Below are positions 20,383 to 27,489 of a stretch of 31,053 nucleotides of DNA, piece after piece (the first letter of the stretch is position 1; each line of letters opens with the position of its first letter). Below the pieces are notes generated by a model. That model searched no databases. It was given only the letters and a program-made list of their open reading frames with translations, and was not told the origin of the DNA. The stretch covers positions 1 through 31,053 of the IMG/VR virus record IMGVR_UViG_3300043410_001741, one strand, 5' to 3'. Both the position numbers and the translations under genes were made by a program. Origin of the DNA: a virus.

Positions 20383-22917
20383 AGAAGCGCGTGGTTGGCT
20401 GCGCTTGATGCCCGGGAAAGCGGCCGAAAGCTGCCGTCCAAACGACACTTTGGTGCCTGCGTGATCGCGGCCTTGGGCCTCGCACCACTTCTTCCAAGCC
20501 TTGAAAAGCTCGTCCCGATCGACCTGGGCGTGCTCGCTGACGACGCACATTTCGTCGGCAAACGCCCGGATCGGACTGGTCTGATCGACCAGGTCGGAGG
20601 CCAGCTCGTCGGCTGATTTGGGGCGCTGGAAGTACCCGCGTTGGTTCAGGCGAAGCAGGCCGTCCAAGGCCCACAGGACGATGCCAGGCAGCTCCTTGAG
20701 CAGTCGGTCGGTCAGGCCATGGTCCTCGCGGCCCAAAAAGCTCGTGTTGAACTTGAAGGGCAAAAACCGGTTGGCCAGGGCGGCCGAGGCGTCCGAGAAG
20801 GCGGGCAGCTCGTTGGAGGCCAGAACGAAGCGGATGGCCATCTTGCCGGACCAGGCGGTCATGTTCTTGCGGTCGATCGTGATCGTGTCCTCACCAGAGA
20901 TCCGCAGCAGGTTCTCGACGATCGGCTGCTGGTCGGCCCGGCCGGACAGGCGCGCGTCCGAGATCATGGCCAGGCGCTTGCCGATCAGGGGTTGCAGGCC
21001 AAACTGCGTGCCCAAGGAGGCCAGGCTTGGGCTCACCCGGTTGGCGTACCCCACCAGGGCCTCGAGAATGCGCAAAATCGTGCCCTTGCCGCAGCGCGGG
21101 GGGCCGATGAGCATGAACATCTTTTGCTGGCTGGTGTCGTCGGTCAGCAGGTAGCCGAAGACCTCGGCCAGGGTGGAGATCGACTCGGGGTCGTCTGGCC
21201 AGAGGCTTTGCAGGAATTTCAGCCACTCGGTGGGCTCGCTGGCGCTGGGGTCGTAGTCAAACGCCAAGGACGAGACGCAAAAAAGGCGGTCCGTCGAGGG
21301 CATGATGGTCCGTGTGGGGTGGTGCAGAAACCCGTTTTTGAAGGCCACGATCTCGTGGGCCGGAAAGTCGCCTGGTTTCGGGTCGATCCAGACCTGAGGC
21401 TCGGGCAGGTCGGCGTAGCAAACCGCGCGCAGGGCGTGGGCCACATCGTTGACCGTGGAAGTCTTGGGGTTGAAGGCCACCGTCTCGCTGTCGCCCGTCT
21501 TGGGGTTGACCTTGAGGGTCAGACACCCGGCCATGAAGTGGTAGAGGCGCTGGTCGATGTAGACCCGGTCCCGGGTGACGTAGCGCGTGGCGTCCCAGCT
21601 GTAGAACTCGCCGCGCCAGTGCAGGATGCGCCCAGCCTCGGGCAGGGTGTCGTGGAACAGGGTGGCGGTTTTCATCGGCGAGGATGAAAAAATCATCGGC
21701 TGATCGTGGCTGTCCGGAGGAATGTCGTCCGGCCCGTCGTCGGGCGGGGGTGGGTGGCCAGCGCCGCCAGAGGAGTACTCCGGGGGGTGGGCAAAAGGGT
21801 GGGCAGATTCTGCAAAGCGTTCTGCAGATTCTGCGGAATGGTTCTGCAAAGGCACATCATCCCATGGCGCACCTTCGGGCCCGTCGTCACCAGGTGGCGG
21901 GGTCTCAGGCTCATCTGGTGAGCCTGCCTTCATGATGCCGTCCTCGACTGCCGCCAAGCCCTCGGCCAGGTGCAGGTCGTTGAAGTCGGTACCGGTGCCC
22001 CGGTCCACAGACCACAGGGGGATTGCCACCAGGGCGTTGATTTCTCGCGCAGCCTTGCGGGCGTCGGTGATGCCCGGATTGCCTTTGGTTTGGAAATCGT
22101 CGTCGGCCGCGATCACGATTCGGGCGTCGGGTAAGGCCGCGCGGATTTTGCGGGCGACCGGCGCCAGGTTGCCAGAGTTGAAAGCGACCACCACGCAGTG
22201 CCCGGTGGCCATGCGGATGGAGCAGCAGGTGGCCCAACCCTCGGCGATGATGACCGTACCCTGCTTGTCGGGCTTACCCAGGACGGTGTAGGCGCCGCCG
22301 GACGGAGTGCCTTTCAAAAACAGCTTGGTGCCGTCGGACTTGATGCGCTGCAGGCCGACCAGGGCGCCGGGGCCGTGACGCATGGGGATGAGCAGCTCGT
22401 CGGCCAGCTGGCGGGCGCCCTCGGGCTCGATCAGCTTTCGTTGGGCGTAGGGGTGAACGGTTGGGGTGCTGGCCCGGGCCCACATCTCGGCGGCGCGTTG
22501 GGCGGCCAGCTCGCGCTCGATGCGCGCTGCGGTTTCCTCTTCGGCCATCCGGGCCTCGCGCTCAGCGATGCGGCGGGCACGTTCTTCGGGGTCGACCGGC
22601 TTGCGGTCCTGGGCGGTGGATTTGTAGCCGCCCTCTTTGGCCAGGGCGATCAGGGTGCCGATCGTGGCGCGGTTGGTGCCGCCGCCGGGCTTGCACGATT
22701 TCCAGACGTCGCGCGCGTCGCGGGGGTTGTAGTTCGAGCCCTGCTGGCTCCAGGCGTCCCAGGCATCAAAGGCTGGCTCGCCGAATTCTTCTTTGAGGAT
22801 GAAGGCCATCTTCACCCAGGTTTCGCGGTCATCGACGCCGCGAACGAATGAGAGCATTCTCTCTGCTGTCTCAAGGGAAATGGGATCCCTTTGCCCTGTT
22901 GGTTTTTTTGTTGTCAT
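20266..22917 (-). CDS. P4-type primase / SF3 helicase, 883 aa
   Basis: A multi-domain replication protein. Residues about 15-85 match the PriCT-2 primase C-terminal-type domain (TWVKMAFILKEEFGEPAFDAW, with YNPRDARDVWKSC). A Toprim-like segment follows: VIIAEGWATCC near 224 and VIAADDDF near 270. Residues about 560-790 form an SF3/D5-type helicase: LIGPPRCGKGT (Walker A, near 602), ISDARL, and RFVLASNELPAF (sensor). It probably makes primers and unwinds DNA at the nearby iteron cluster. The C-terminus is WESDSEPF, acidic and ending Pro-Phe, like the SSB tail. The start is ATG 22917; a GTG at 22980 would add 21 residues, and neither has a clearly better ribosome site. The last 117 bases carry three of the CCTGTGCC-type repeats. 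Confidence 0.9.
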   Translation of the reverse strand: MTTKKPTGQRDPISLETAERMLSFVRGVDDRETWVKMAFILKEEFGEPAFDAWDAWSQQGSNYNPRDARDVWKSCKPGGGTNRATIGTLIALAKEGGYKSTAQDRKPVDPEERARRIAEREARMAEEETAARIERELAAQRAAEMWARASTPTVHPYAQRKLIEPEGARQLADELLIPMRHGPGALVGLQRIKSDGTKLFLKGTPSGGAYTVLGKPDKQGTVIIAEGWATCCSIRMATGHCVVVAFNSGNLAPVARKIRAALPDARIVIAADDDFQTKGNPGITDARKAAREINALVAIPLWSVDRGTGTDFNDLHLAEGLAAVEDGIMKAGSPDEPETPPPGDDGPEGAPWDDVPLQNHSAESAERFAESAHPFAHPPEYSSGGAGHPPPPDDGPDDIPPDSHDQPMIFSSSPMKTATLFHDTLPEAGRILHWRGEFYSWDATRYVTRDRVYIDQRLYHFMAGCLTLKVNPKTGDSETVAFNPKTSTVNDVAHALRAVCYADLPEPQVWIDPKPGDFPAHEIVAFKNGFLHHPTRTIMPSTDRLFCVSSLAFDYDPSASEPTEWLKFLQSLWPDDPESISTLAEVFGYLLTDDTSQQKMFMLIGPPRCGKGTILRILEALVGYANRVSPSLASLGTQFGLQPLIGKRLAMISDARLSGRADQQPIVENLLRISGEDTITIDRKNMTAWSGKMAIRFVLASNELPAFSDASAALANRFLPFKFNTSFLGREDHGLTDRLLKELPGIVLWALDGLLRLNQRGYFQRPKSADELASDLVDQTSPIRAFADEMCVVSEHAQVDRDELFKAWKKWCEAQGRDHAGTKVSFGRQLSAAFPGIKRSQPRASGTGSKADPSCATEGFGTRLNLFTGIRLRHDWESDSEPF

Positions 22918-22979
22918 ACCTGGCGTCTGTTGGCTGGCGACTGAAAAAGGTGGGGGCGACCCGCGCCAGGGTTGGGCCA

Positions 22980-23000
22980 CCTCGGATAGCTAATCCGAGG
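22980..23000. repeat. Perfect 8-bp hairpin in the primase leader
   Basis: CCTCGGAT and ATCCGAGG on the minus strand flank a 5-base loop (TAGCT). It lies about 10 bases after the predicted transcription start and 60 bases before the ATG. No T-tract follows, so it is more likely an operator or a structured leader than a terminator. Confidence 0.6.
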
Positions 23001-23016
23001 CTTTGCCCCCACGAAC

Positions 23017-23047
23017 AGTATAAGGGTGTGTGCCGCGAAAAATGCAA
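23017..23047 (-). promoter_or_regulatory. Predicted promoter for the primase gene
   Basis: On the minus strand TTGCAT (23047-23042), a 19-base spacer and TATACT (23022-23017). The spacer is longer than the ideal 17. It lies in the 178-base gap before the primase, and overlaps an inverted repeat that may be an operator. Confidence 0.45.
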
Positions 23048-23052
23048 CACCC
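23024..23052. promoter_or_regulatory. Operator candidate with GCAACACCC arm
   Basis: GGGTGTGTGC at the left and GCAACACCC at the right form an imperfect inverted repeat (one extra base in the left arm) around CGCGAAAAAT. It covers the spacer and -35 of the predicted primase promoter. The right arm shares GCAACAC with the operator candidate at the 27.4 kb switch. Confidence 0.4.
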
Positions 23053-23095
23053 CGAGAAATAAATGTGCGGAAAACCCGAACACTGGCCCGCAGAT

Positions 23096-23407
23096 TCAGC
23101 CCGCCAGCACCCGCCTGGCGTCCTCCACCGACCGCACGATTCCAGCCAGGGCGCCACGCTTTTTCATGGCGGCGATGAAGGCCAGCTGCTCCTTGGTGGC
23201 CCGGCCGGTGGCGGTCTTGACTTCCAGGTAAAACGCCCGGCAGTCGGCCAGGCGGTGGCCGAACAGGTCCGAAAAACCGACCGGCAGGCCCGAGCGCACC
23301 GGCCGCCCGTCCTTGGTGAAGAACAGGCCCACGTTGGCCCGGGCCACGAAGTGCCCGTCCTCCGAAAGTGCGATCATGATCTGGCGCATCAAATCGGATT
23401 CGGTCAT
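23096..23407 (-). CDS. VRR-NUC domain nuclease, 103 aa
   Basis: The start at 23407 makes an ATGA with the zinc-protein gene upstream; the longer frame to 23581 is not needed. The sequence fits the stand-alone VRR-NUC fold: MTESDLMRQIMIAL, FVARANVGLFF (20-30), LPVGFSDLFG (41-50, with the conserved G-x-S/P-D; D47), FYLEVKTATGRATKEQLAFI (59-78, E-x-K) and a last helix. VRR-NUC proteins are PD-(D/E)XK nucleases that act on branched DNA or as Holliday-junction-type enzymes. Together with the SF2 helicase two genes upstream it suggests processing of replication or recombination intermediates. Confidence 0.9.
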   Translation of the reverse strand: MTESDLMRQIMIALSEDGHFVARANVGLFFTKDGRPVRSGLPVGFSDLFGHRLADCRAFYLEVKTATGRATKEQLAFIAAMKKRGALAGIVRSVEDARRVLAG

Positions 23408-23679
23408 CGCCTGCCGTGCTCCCACACACGCCGCACCAGGGCCTCGAGCTCCAGGCAGGCCTTCTCGCCGCGCACCTGCAGGATCCCGCGTTTGACCACC
23501 TTGCCGCCTTCCTCCCGCCCGCGCAGGTACTCGCGGCGCAAGACTTTGTCGGGGATGGCCAGGATGTGGCGGGCCTCGCACTCGGCGCGGTGAGCTTCAC
23601 AGTAGGTGCACACGGTGGTGCCGTCGATCAGTTTCACGACCTGGTCGGTTTCCAGGCGGTTGCATCCAAGGCAGCTCAT
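23404..23679 (-). CDS. Small zinc-ribbon-like protein, 91 aa
   Basis: CLGC at residues 3-6 and CTYC at about 24-27, followed by EAHRAECEARH, give a zinc-binding knuckle; the rest is helical and charged (LRREYLRGREEGGKVVKRG). Start at 23679 forms an ATGA with the helicase gene and GGAGG lies upstream. It ends in an ATGA with the nuclease gene, so helicase, zinc protein and nuclease are one translational unit. Function unknown. Confidence 0.8.
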   Translation of the reverse strand: MSCLGCNRLETDQVVKLIDGTTVCTYCEAHRAECEARHILAIPDKVLRREYLRGREEGGKVVKRGILQVRGEKACLELEALVRRVWEHGRR

Positions 23680-25094
23680 CGTCGTTGTGCCTCCTTGGCG
23701 TGGCGGGCGCGCAGCACGTGTCTGGCCCAAAGTTCAGGCCTCTTCATGCCGCGTTGTCGGCCAATTTTTATGAGGTCCTCCAGCGTCTGCGACCTGCCCT
23801 GCTCCATCTTGCGGGCCTTGATCGCCTGGGCCTTGGCGGCGTCGGTGATCTCCTGCAGCTCCCCGTCCACTTCCTCGATCTCGCGCCCGACCGGCTCGAA
23901 GTGGTGGCCACAAGCGCAGTCGGTGACGATGCTGGGCACGGTGGCAAAGCAGACCGGGCAGGTCTTGACTGGCACATCGGACTTCTTGGCGCCCTTGCGC
24001 TTTTCTACGGCGGCCAGGGTCCACTCGCGTTTGTCGGTCGGAAGCCCGTGGCGCTTCACGTTGCCAGCATGGTCGAGGATGATGCAGTCCTCCTTGCCTG
24101 GGTGCGTGCGCAGGCCACGGCCGACGGACTGCAAGTACTTCACGACCGACTGCGTGGGCGCGAGCTGGATGATGCAGCCAATCGACGGGGCGTCCACACC
24201 GGCAACCCACAGCGCGCAGTTGCACACAACGTCCAGGCTGCCATCGCGCAGGCCCTGCAGGGCGGCGTCGCGCTCGACGGTGTCCGAGTCGCCACTGATG
24301 GCCACGGCCCGGTACCCAGCCTGGCGAAACTGCTCGGCCACGTTGGTGGCGTGCTCGACGGTCACACAAAACGCCACGGCCGGGCGACCGTGCGCCAGCT
24401 TGCGGTAGTGTGTGACAGCCGACCCGGTGATGACCGGCTTGTCCATCGCGGCAGCAAGCTCGCCTTGGTTGAAGTCGCCCGCAACGGTGTGCACACCGGA
24501 CAGGTCCGGCTCGCTGGGGGCGTAGTAGCGGATGGCGGCCAGCAGCTTTTCGTCGATCAGCTCCTGGGTACCGCAGGTGAGGATCAGAATGTCGGCCACC
24601 TCACCCATGCCCCGGCCGTCCAGGCGGCAAGGCGTGCCGGTCAAGTGCAGCAGGTGAGTGCCGCCAGGCCGCTTGAACTTCGGGCCTGCGCCAGCCCACT
24701 CAAAGATGGTCTGGTAGGTGTTGGCCACGGCCAGGTGTGCCTCGTCCACGATTATGAGGTCCGGCGGCTCGAACTGGTCCAAGCGGCGCACCAAGGTCTG
24801 GACCATGGCAACTTGCACCGGATGGTGTCTGTTGCCGTCGCGGCCAGCGGCGATCCAGCCGTGCTCAATGCCTGCATCGGTCAGACGGCTGCTGGTGTCG
24901 TTGAGGATTTCTTTTAGGTGCGCGATGAACCAGACGCGGTTGCCTTTGGCCAGGGCGCTGTGGATCATGCAGATCGCGGTTGCACTCTTACCAAAACCCG
25001 TGGGGGCTACCAGGATAGGCGCCTTGAAGCCGCGACGGTACGCAGCGCGCAGATCGTCGATGGCCTTCTGTTGTCGGGGACGGGGAGTGATCAT
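23676..25094 (-). CDS. SF2 DEAH helicase with C-terminal zinc ribbon, 472 aa
   Basis: All main SF2 motifs are visible: APTGFGKSA (30-38, motif I), VDEAH (116-120, motif II), LTGTP (151-155, motif III), VTVEHAT for motif IV, and QSVGRGLR (322-329, motif VI). The layout resembles the RecG/UvsW-like or type III/ResIII helicases carried by many phages. A zinc-ribbon-like CPVC...CACGHHF sits at about 379-398, followed by a helical tail. The enzyme likely unwinds or remodels branched DNA. It is the upstream partner of a VRR-NUC nuclease. Start ATG 25094 overlaps the 79-aa gene upstream. Confidence 0.92.
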   Translation of the reverse strand: MITPRPRQQKAIDDLRAAYRRGFKAPILVAPTGFGKSATAICMIHSALAKGNRVWFIAHLKEILNDTSSRLTDAGIEHGWIAAGRDGNRHHPVQVAMVQTLVRRLDQFEPPDLIIVDEAHLAVANTYQTIFEWAGAGPKFKRPGGTHLLHLTGTPCRLDGRGMGEVADILILTCGTQELIDEKLLAAIRYYAPSEPDLSGVHTVAGDFNQGELAAAMDKPVITGSAVTHYRKLAHGRPAVAFCVTVEHATNVAEQFRQAGYRAVAISGDSDTVERDAALQGLRDGSLDVVCNCALWVAGVDAPSIGCIIQLAPTQSVVKYLQSVGRGLRTHPGKEDCIILDHAGNVKRHGLPTDKREWTLAAVEKRKGAKKSDVPVKTCPVCFATVPSIVTDCACGHHFEPVGREIEEVDGELQEITDAAKAQAIKARKMEQGRSQTLEDLIKIGRQRGMKRPELWARHVLRARHAKEAQRR

Positions 25095-25330
25095 CGCTTC
25101 CCCCGAATCGGGGCGCGCTCGATAAAGTAGCGGCCGGTGGCGTGATTGAATTTGCCAGTCAAGCCGCGCTGATTGAGCAGCTCCTGCAGCGTGGTGTTAT
25201 GTGGGATGTGCGCAAGCCACTCGCCGCCGATCTCGTTTGGATCGCCGGTTGACGCGATGCGGTTCAGGAAATCGATGATCTCCAGGTAAGCATTCTTCTT
25301 AAGCGTTGCCTCGTATTCAGCTCTGGTCAT
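25091..25330 (-). CDS. Small unknown protein, 79 aa
   Basis: ATG at 25330 (MTRAEYEATLKKNAYLE...) shares ATGA with the upstream gene; a longer frame to 25378 is thus less likely. The middle contains HIPHNTTLQELLNQRGLTGK, which looks like a short helix-turn-helix or nucleic-acid-binding helix pair. Function unknown; co-translated with the SF2 helicase. Confidence 0.75.
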   Translation of the reverse strand: MTRAEYEATLKKNAYLEIIDFLNRIASTGDPNEIGGEWLAHIPHNTTLQELLNQRGLTGKFNHATGRYFIERAPIRGKR

Positions 25331-25647
25331 ATCAGATCCCCGGGCCTGACCAGTGCTTTTGCCTTCCTGCGCCGCCAACCTGCATACTGCACCGCTTTCA
25401 GATCGGCCAACACCTCGCGGTGCACGATCTCGACGTTGTGCATCTGCATGTAGTTCTCGATCACGTTGAAGCGGTTTTTCTCAAACATGAATTTCGGCTT
25501 GCGATGCAGTCGCATGCGGAAGCGGTAGGTTGTGGCGCTGTGCGCGGCAAAGTCGTACCAGGCCCAGATCAGCACGAAGCCGCCGGGCGTGAATCGAAAG
25601 TTCAGTCCAATATGAATGTGCTCGCCTTCGCGTGTGTAGTGGATCAT
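25327..25647 (-). CDS. Unknown protein, 106 aa
   Basis: ATG at 25647 with AGGAGG at 7 bases. It begins MIHYTREGEHIHIGLNFRFT; the N-terminal half is beta-like with aromatic residues (GFVLIWAWYDFAAHS), the C-terminal half is basic (YAGWRRRKAKALVRPGDL). The sequence does not match a family known to me. ATGA overlaps at both ends show it belongs to the coupled early operon. Confidence 0.75.
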   Translation of the reverse strand: MIHYTREGEHIHIGLNFRFTPGGFVLIWAWYDFAAHSATTYRFRMRLHRKPKFMFEKNRFNVIENYMQMHNVEIVHREVLADLKAVQYAGWRRRKAKALVRPGDLI

Positions 25648-25799
25648 TCGTCGTCCTCCTGGTGGTCCTGGATCAGCTGGGCCTTGACCAGGTCCAGGCA
25701 GCCGAGCGCGGTTGGAAGCAGCATGGTCTGCTCGTATTTGTGCACGACGGCGAGCAGCTCGTCGACCAGGGCTTGGGTGATGGCGCCGTGGTAGTTCAT
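25644..25799 (-). CDS. Very small unknown protein, 51 aa
   Basis: ATG at 25799-25797, stop at 25646-25644. It begins MNYHGAITQALVDELLAVVH and ends in an acidic QEDDE. ATGA overlaps at both ends, in phase with its neighbours, support it as a real gene. Mostly helical, function unknown. Confidence 0.7.
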   Translation of the reverse strand: MNYHGAITQALVDELLAVVHKYEQTMLLPTALGCLDLVKAQLIQDHQEDDE

Positions 25800-26011
25800 G
25801 CTTGACTCCTCGCTCGAATCTCAGCGGCAAACCAGTCGCCGTCTCGGTTGCGTCCTTCGCAGACCTGTGCGCAGGCTTCGCGCTCGGCCACAGCCCCCAG
25901 CTCTTTGAGTTTGTCGCAAAGGGCGTGAAACCCCGTGATGTTGATGTCGCTGTCCGAGCCTTTGATTTTGCAAATGCTCAAGATTCCCACTCTGATTTCT
26001 TGGTCGGTCAT
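25796..26011 (-). CDS. Small unknown protein, 71 aa
   Basis: ATG at 26011 gives MTDQEIRVGILSICKIKG, then CDKLKELGAVAEREACAQVC and NRDGDWFAAEIRARS. The AxxCxxxR(N)xDG and AAxIRxR style recurs in small phage proteins in this operon type (compare the neighbouring 93-aa gene, with ...ACEQIAAKY and AAIKARG). ATGA at both ends. Confidence 0.72.
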   Translation of the reverse strand: MTDQEIRVGILSICKIKGSDSDINITGFHALCDKLKELGAVAEREACAQVCEGRNRDGDWFAAEIRARSQA

Positions 26012-26247
26012 GCTTGCCCCCTCATCATCTTCCACAACACCGGCGCTGGCCGCCTGCTCAGCGCTCGCTTGCGACCGCGCATGCCTCTGGCCTTGCGGAT
26101 GGGTGGTCGCCACATCAGGTTGCGGAATATCGCGGGCGGCACGATGAGGTGCTTTGGAATGAGCGAAATGCGTTCCCCAACTTCGTCGATGTGTCCCGTC
26201 AAATTCAAAAGCAACCGCTCAAGGCTTTCCTCGGTGAGTGCAGTCAT
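26008..26247 (-). CDS. Small unknown protein, 79 aa
   Basis: ATG at 26247, preceded by AAGGGGGG. It starts MTALTEESLERLLLNLTGHI, followed by a very basic C-terminal half (WRPPIRKARGMRGRKRALSR). No family recognised; the basic tail suggests nucleic-acid contact. ATGA overlaps both neighbours. Confidence 0.7.
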   Translation of the reverse strand: MTALTEESLERLLLNLTGHIDEVGERISLIPKHLIVPPAIFRNLMWRPPIRKARGMRGRKRALSRRPAPVLWKMMRGQA

Positions 26248-26525
26248 GATTCCCCCCTTGCCTTGATAGCCGCGATGCATTCCTGGGCCTGCCAGTCTGT
26301 GGCGTACCTCTTCATGTAATATTTGGCTGCGATCTGCTCGCACGCTTTCAGGCATCCATCGCGCTCCATCGCGGCGATCTTTGCGACCAGGATCCTGGCA
26401 ATTCGAATCTCGTCCTGCAGGTCAACGCCCATGCGGTAGTTGCAGATTTGACCGTCTGAGGTTCTGAGGTTGTGCACCTCGATCAGAAACTGCTCGACGG
26501 GGTCGGTGCTTTCAAAGCTCACCAT
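26244..26525 (-). CDS. Small unknown protein, 93 aa
   Basis: ATG at 26525, with GGAGG at 7 bases. Begins MVSFESTDPVEQFLIEVHNL; the C-terminal half has DGCLKACEQIAAKYY and WQAQECIAAIKARGES, helical and similar in style to the 71-aa neighbour, so the two may be related by duplication. Function unknown. The start lies inside the last codons of the 49-aa gene. Confidence 0.72.
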   Translation of the reverse strand: MVSFESTDPVEQFLIEVHNLRTSDGQICNYRMGVDLQDEIRIARILVAKIAAMERDGCLKACEQIAAKYYMKRYATDWQAQECIAAIKARGES

Positions 26526-26668
26526 GGCGCGTCCTCCGCATCGTCGATTTGCTTGCGCTTGTACGCAGCCTCTTGCGCAGGCGTCCACGGCACGGGGCCG
26601 GTGGGCGGGGGGAATGGCCAGGTGGCCGGTTTTGCAGCCTGTGTCGGCTGGCGTTTTGTCAGGCTCAT
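26519..26668 (-). CDS. Very small Pro-rich protein, 49 aa
   Basis: ATG at 26668-26666 with GGAGGG 4 bases upstream; stop at 26521-26519. It begins MSLTKRQPTQAAKPATW and contains PFPPPTGPVPW before a helical end. Overlaps the next gene by 7 bases. Likely disordered; function unknown. Confidence 0.65.
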   Translation of the reverse strand: MSLTKRQPTQAAKPATWPFPPPTGPVPWTPAQEAAYKRKQIDDAEDAPW

Positions 26669-26692
26669 ACAGCCCTCCGTTGGTTTCCAGGC

Positions 26693-26893
26693 TCACGCCC
26701 GGTGTTTGCACCCTTCACATTTTTGATCAGCCTGGCCAAGTGATGTGCGGGTGTAGTTGCACTCGGCAGACATGCGAAACGGGCTGGGGACCATCTTGGC
26801 CACGCGGGTCTGGCCATCCATCCACCAGCCGTCTTGCACAGGAAGCATGTTGCGATACTGTGGGCGATTAAAGCAACCATATTTTTTGGTCAT
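26693..26893 (-). CDS. Small Cys-rich protein, 66 aa
   Basis: Begins MTKKYGCFNRPQYRNMLPVQD and has Cys at 7, 44, 59 and 62 (CNYTR, CEGCKHR). The terminal CEGC plus upstream Cys suggests one zinc site. A competing frame (26665-26880) has no such pattern and was not chosen. The start shares ATGA with the winged-helix-like gene. Confidence 0.65.
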   Translation of the reverse strand: MTKKYGCFNRPQYRNMLPVQDGWWMDGQTRVAKMVPSPFRMSAECNYTRTSLGQADQKCEGCKHRA

Positions 26894-27096
26894 GTGATTC
26901 GCGCCTGTCTTGAACGGTACAGAAAGCAGGTCGGGCCCGGCACACGCTCGAGCTGGCCGGAGCGAATCAGGCGCCCCAGCGCGGCGTTAATGCGGCGCTT
27001 GCCAACGCGCACAGCAATGTCACGTGGCAGCTCATAACGGATGTGCGAAATCGCACCCAACAGCTGCCGATCTGTAACAGACCGCTCACGATTCAT
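26890..27096 (-). CDS. Small winged-helix-like DNA-binding protein, 68 aa
   Basis: Helices TDRQLLGAISHIRYELPRDI and VGKRRINAALGRLIRSGQL are followed by a beta-hairpin-like ERVPGPTCFLYRSR: the order expected of a small winged helix. It may be a regulator acting with the Cro/CI-like protein, from whose gene it starts 11 bases before the stop. Family not recognised; the DNA-binding role is inferred. Confidence 0.7.
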   Translation of the reverse strand: MNRERSVTDRQLLGAISHIRYELPRDIAVRVGKRRINAALGRLIRSGQLERVPGPTCFLYRSRQARIT

Positions 27097-27361
27097 TGGC
27101 GGCCCAGTCCTGAGCGGTTCGCAAAATCAGGTCCTCGGCCGTCAGGCTCAGGCCGCGAGCCTGGGCGATGGCCAGAATGCGGCCCTGCAAGGCGGACGGA
27201 ACGGCGCCAGCGCTGCCGCCCTCGTCCTTGGGCTTGCGCCAGCGCACCACGGAGCTGGGATTTCGCTCCAGGGCTCGGGCCAAGGCGCGTACCCCACCGA
27301 AGGCGTCGATGCACTTGTCTGCGGGGGTTTCCAGGGCTGGATCTTTGGTTTCTGCGGTCAT
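27086..27361 (-). CDS. Cro/CI-like helix-turn-helix regulator, 91 aa
   Basis: Residues 16-45 contain a helix-turn-helix: CIDAFGGVRALARALERNPS and SVVRWRKPKDEGG. The motif set, with VPSALQGRILAIAQARGLSLT and AEDLIL, is that of a family of small phage repressor/Cro-type proteins (annotated in some databases with the name carph-isopro). It probably controls the divergent promoters it sits beside. The ATG at 27361 has no ribosome site, and the predicted promoter would start transcription only about 2-3 bases before it. This suggests a leaderless mRNA, as for lambda cI from PRM. It lies at the end of the leftward operon's beginning, next to operator candidates at 27369-27393. Confidence 0.85.
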   Translation of the reverse strand: MTAETKDPALETPADKCIDAFGGVRALARALERNPSSVVRWRKPKDEGGSAGAVPSALQGRILAIAQARGLSLTAEDLILRTAQDWAANES

Positions 27362-27368
27362 GGCGGGG

Positions 27369-27393
27369 GAGTGTAGCGTAAAAAGCAACACTC
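27369..27393. promoter_or_regulatory. Operator candidate at the divergent switch
   Basis: GAGTGTAGC (27369-27377) and GCAACACTC (27385-27393) are inverted repeats with 8 of 9 matching bases and a 7-base A-rich centre (GTAAAAA). It spans the -10 and spacer of the leftward promoter. A related GCAACAC copy lies at 27468-27474, beside the rightward start. Binding by the 91-aa regulator is inferred. Confidence 0.55.
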
Positions 27394-27399
27394 AACCAA
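27370..27399 (-). promoter_or_regulatory. Predicted leftward promoter of the regulator gene
   Basis: On the minus strand TTGGTT (27399-27394), an 18-base spacer and TACACT (27375-27370). Transcription would start near 27363, only 2-3 bases before the ATG of the regulator. Confidence 0.5.
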
Positions 27400-27429
27400 A
27401 AATATCTTAAAATAACCCACGCAAACCAC

Positions 27430-27458
27430 TTGCAGCCCACGCGAAACCTCGCTATGAT
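27430..27458 (+). promoter_or_regulatory. Predicted rightward early promoter
   Basis: TTGCAG (27430-27435), an exact 17-base spacer and TATGAT (27453-27458). Transcription would begin near 27465, about 25 bases before the ATG of the first rightward gene. A GCAACAC motif (27468-27474) lies just after the start. Confidence 0.7.
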
Positions 27459-27489
27459 GGAGTTATTGCAACACCAAACGGAGAAAGCG

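Noticed and set aside
23404-23581. N-terminal extension of the VRR-NUC frame (to 161 aa)
   Set aside because: The added residues are Arg/Gly/Pro/Ala-rich shadow sequence of the zinc-protein gene; the ATGA junction supports the start at 23407.
26665-26880. 71-aa minus-strand frame overlapping the Cys-rich gene
   Set aside because: It competes with the 66-aa frame, which has the ATGA coupling and a Cys pattern.
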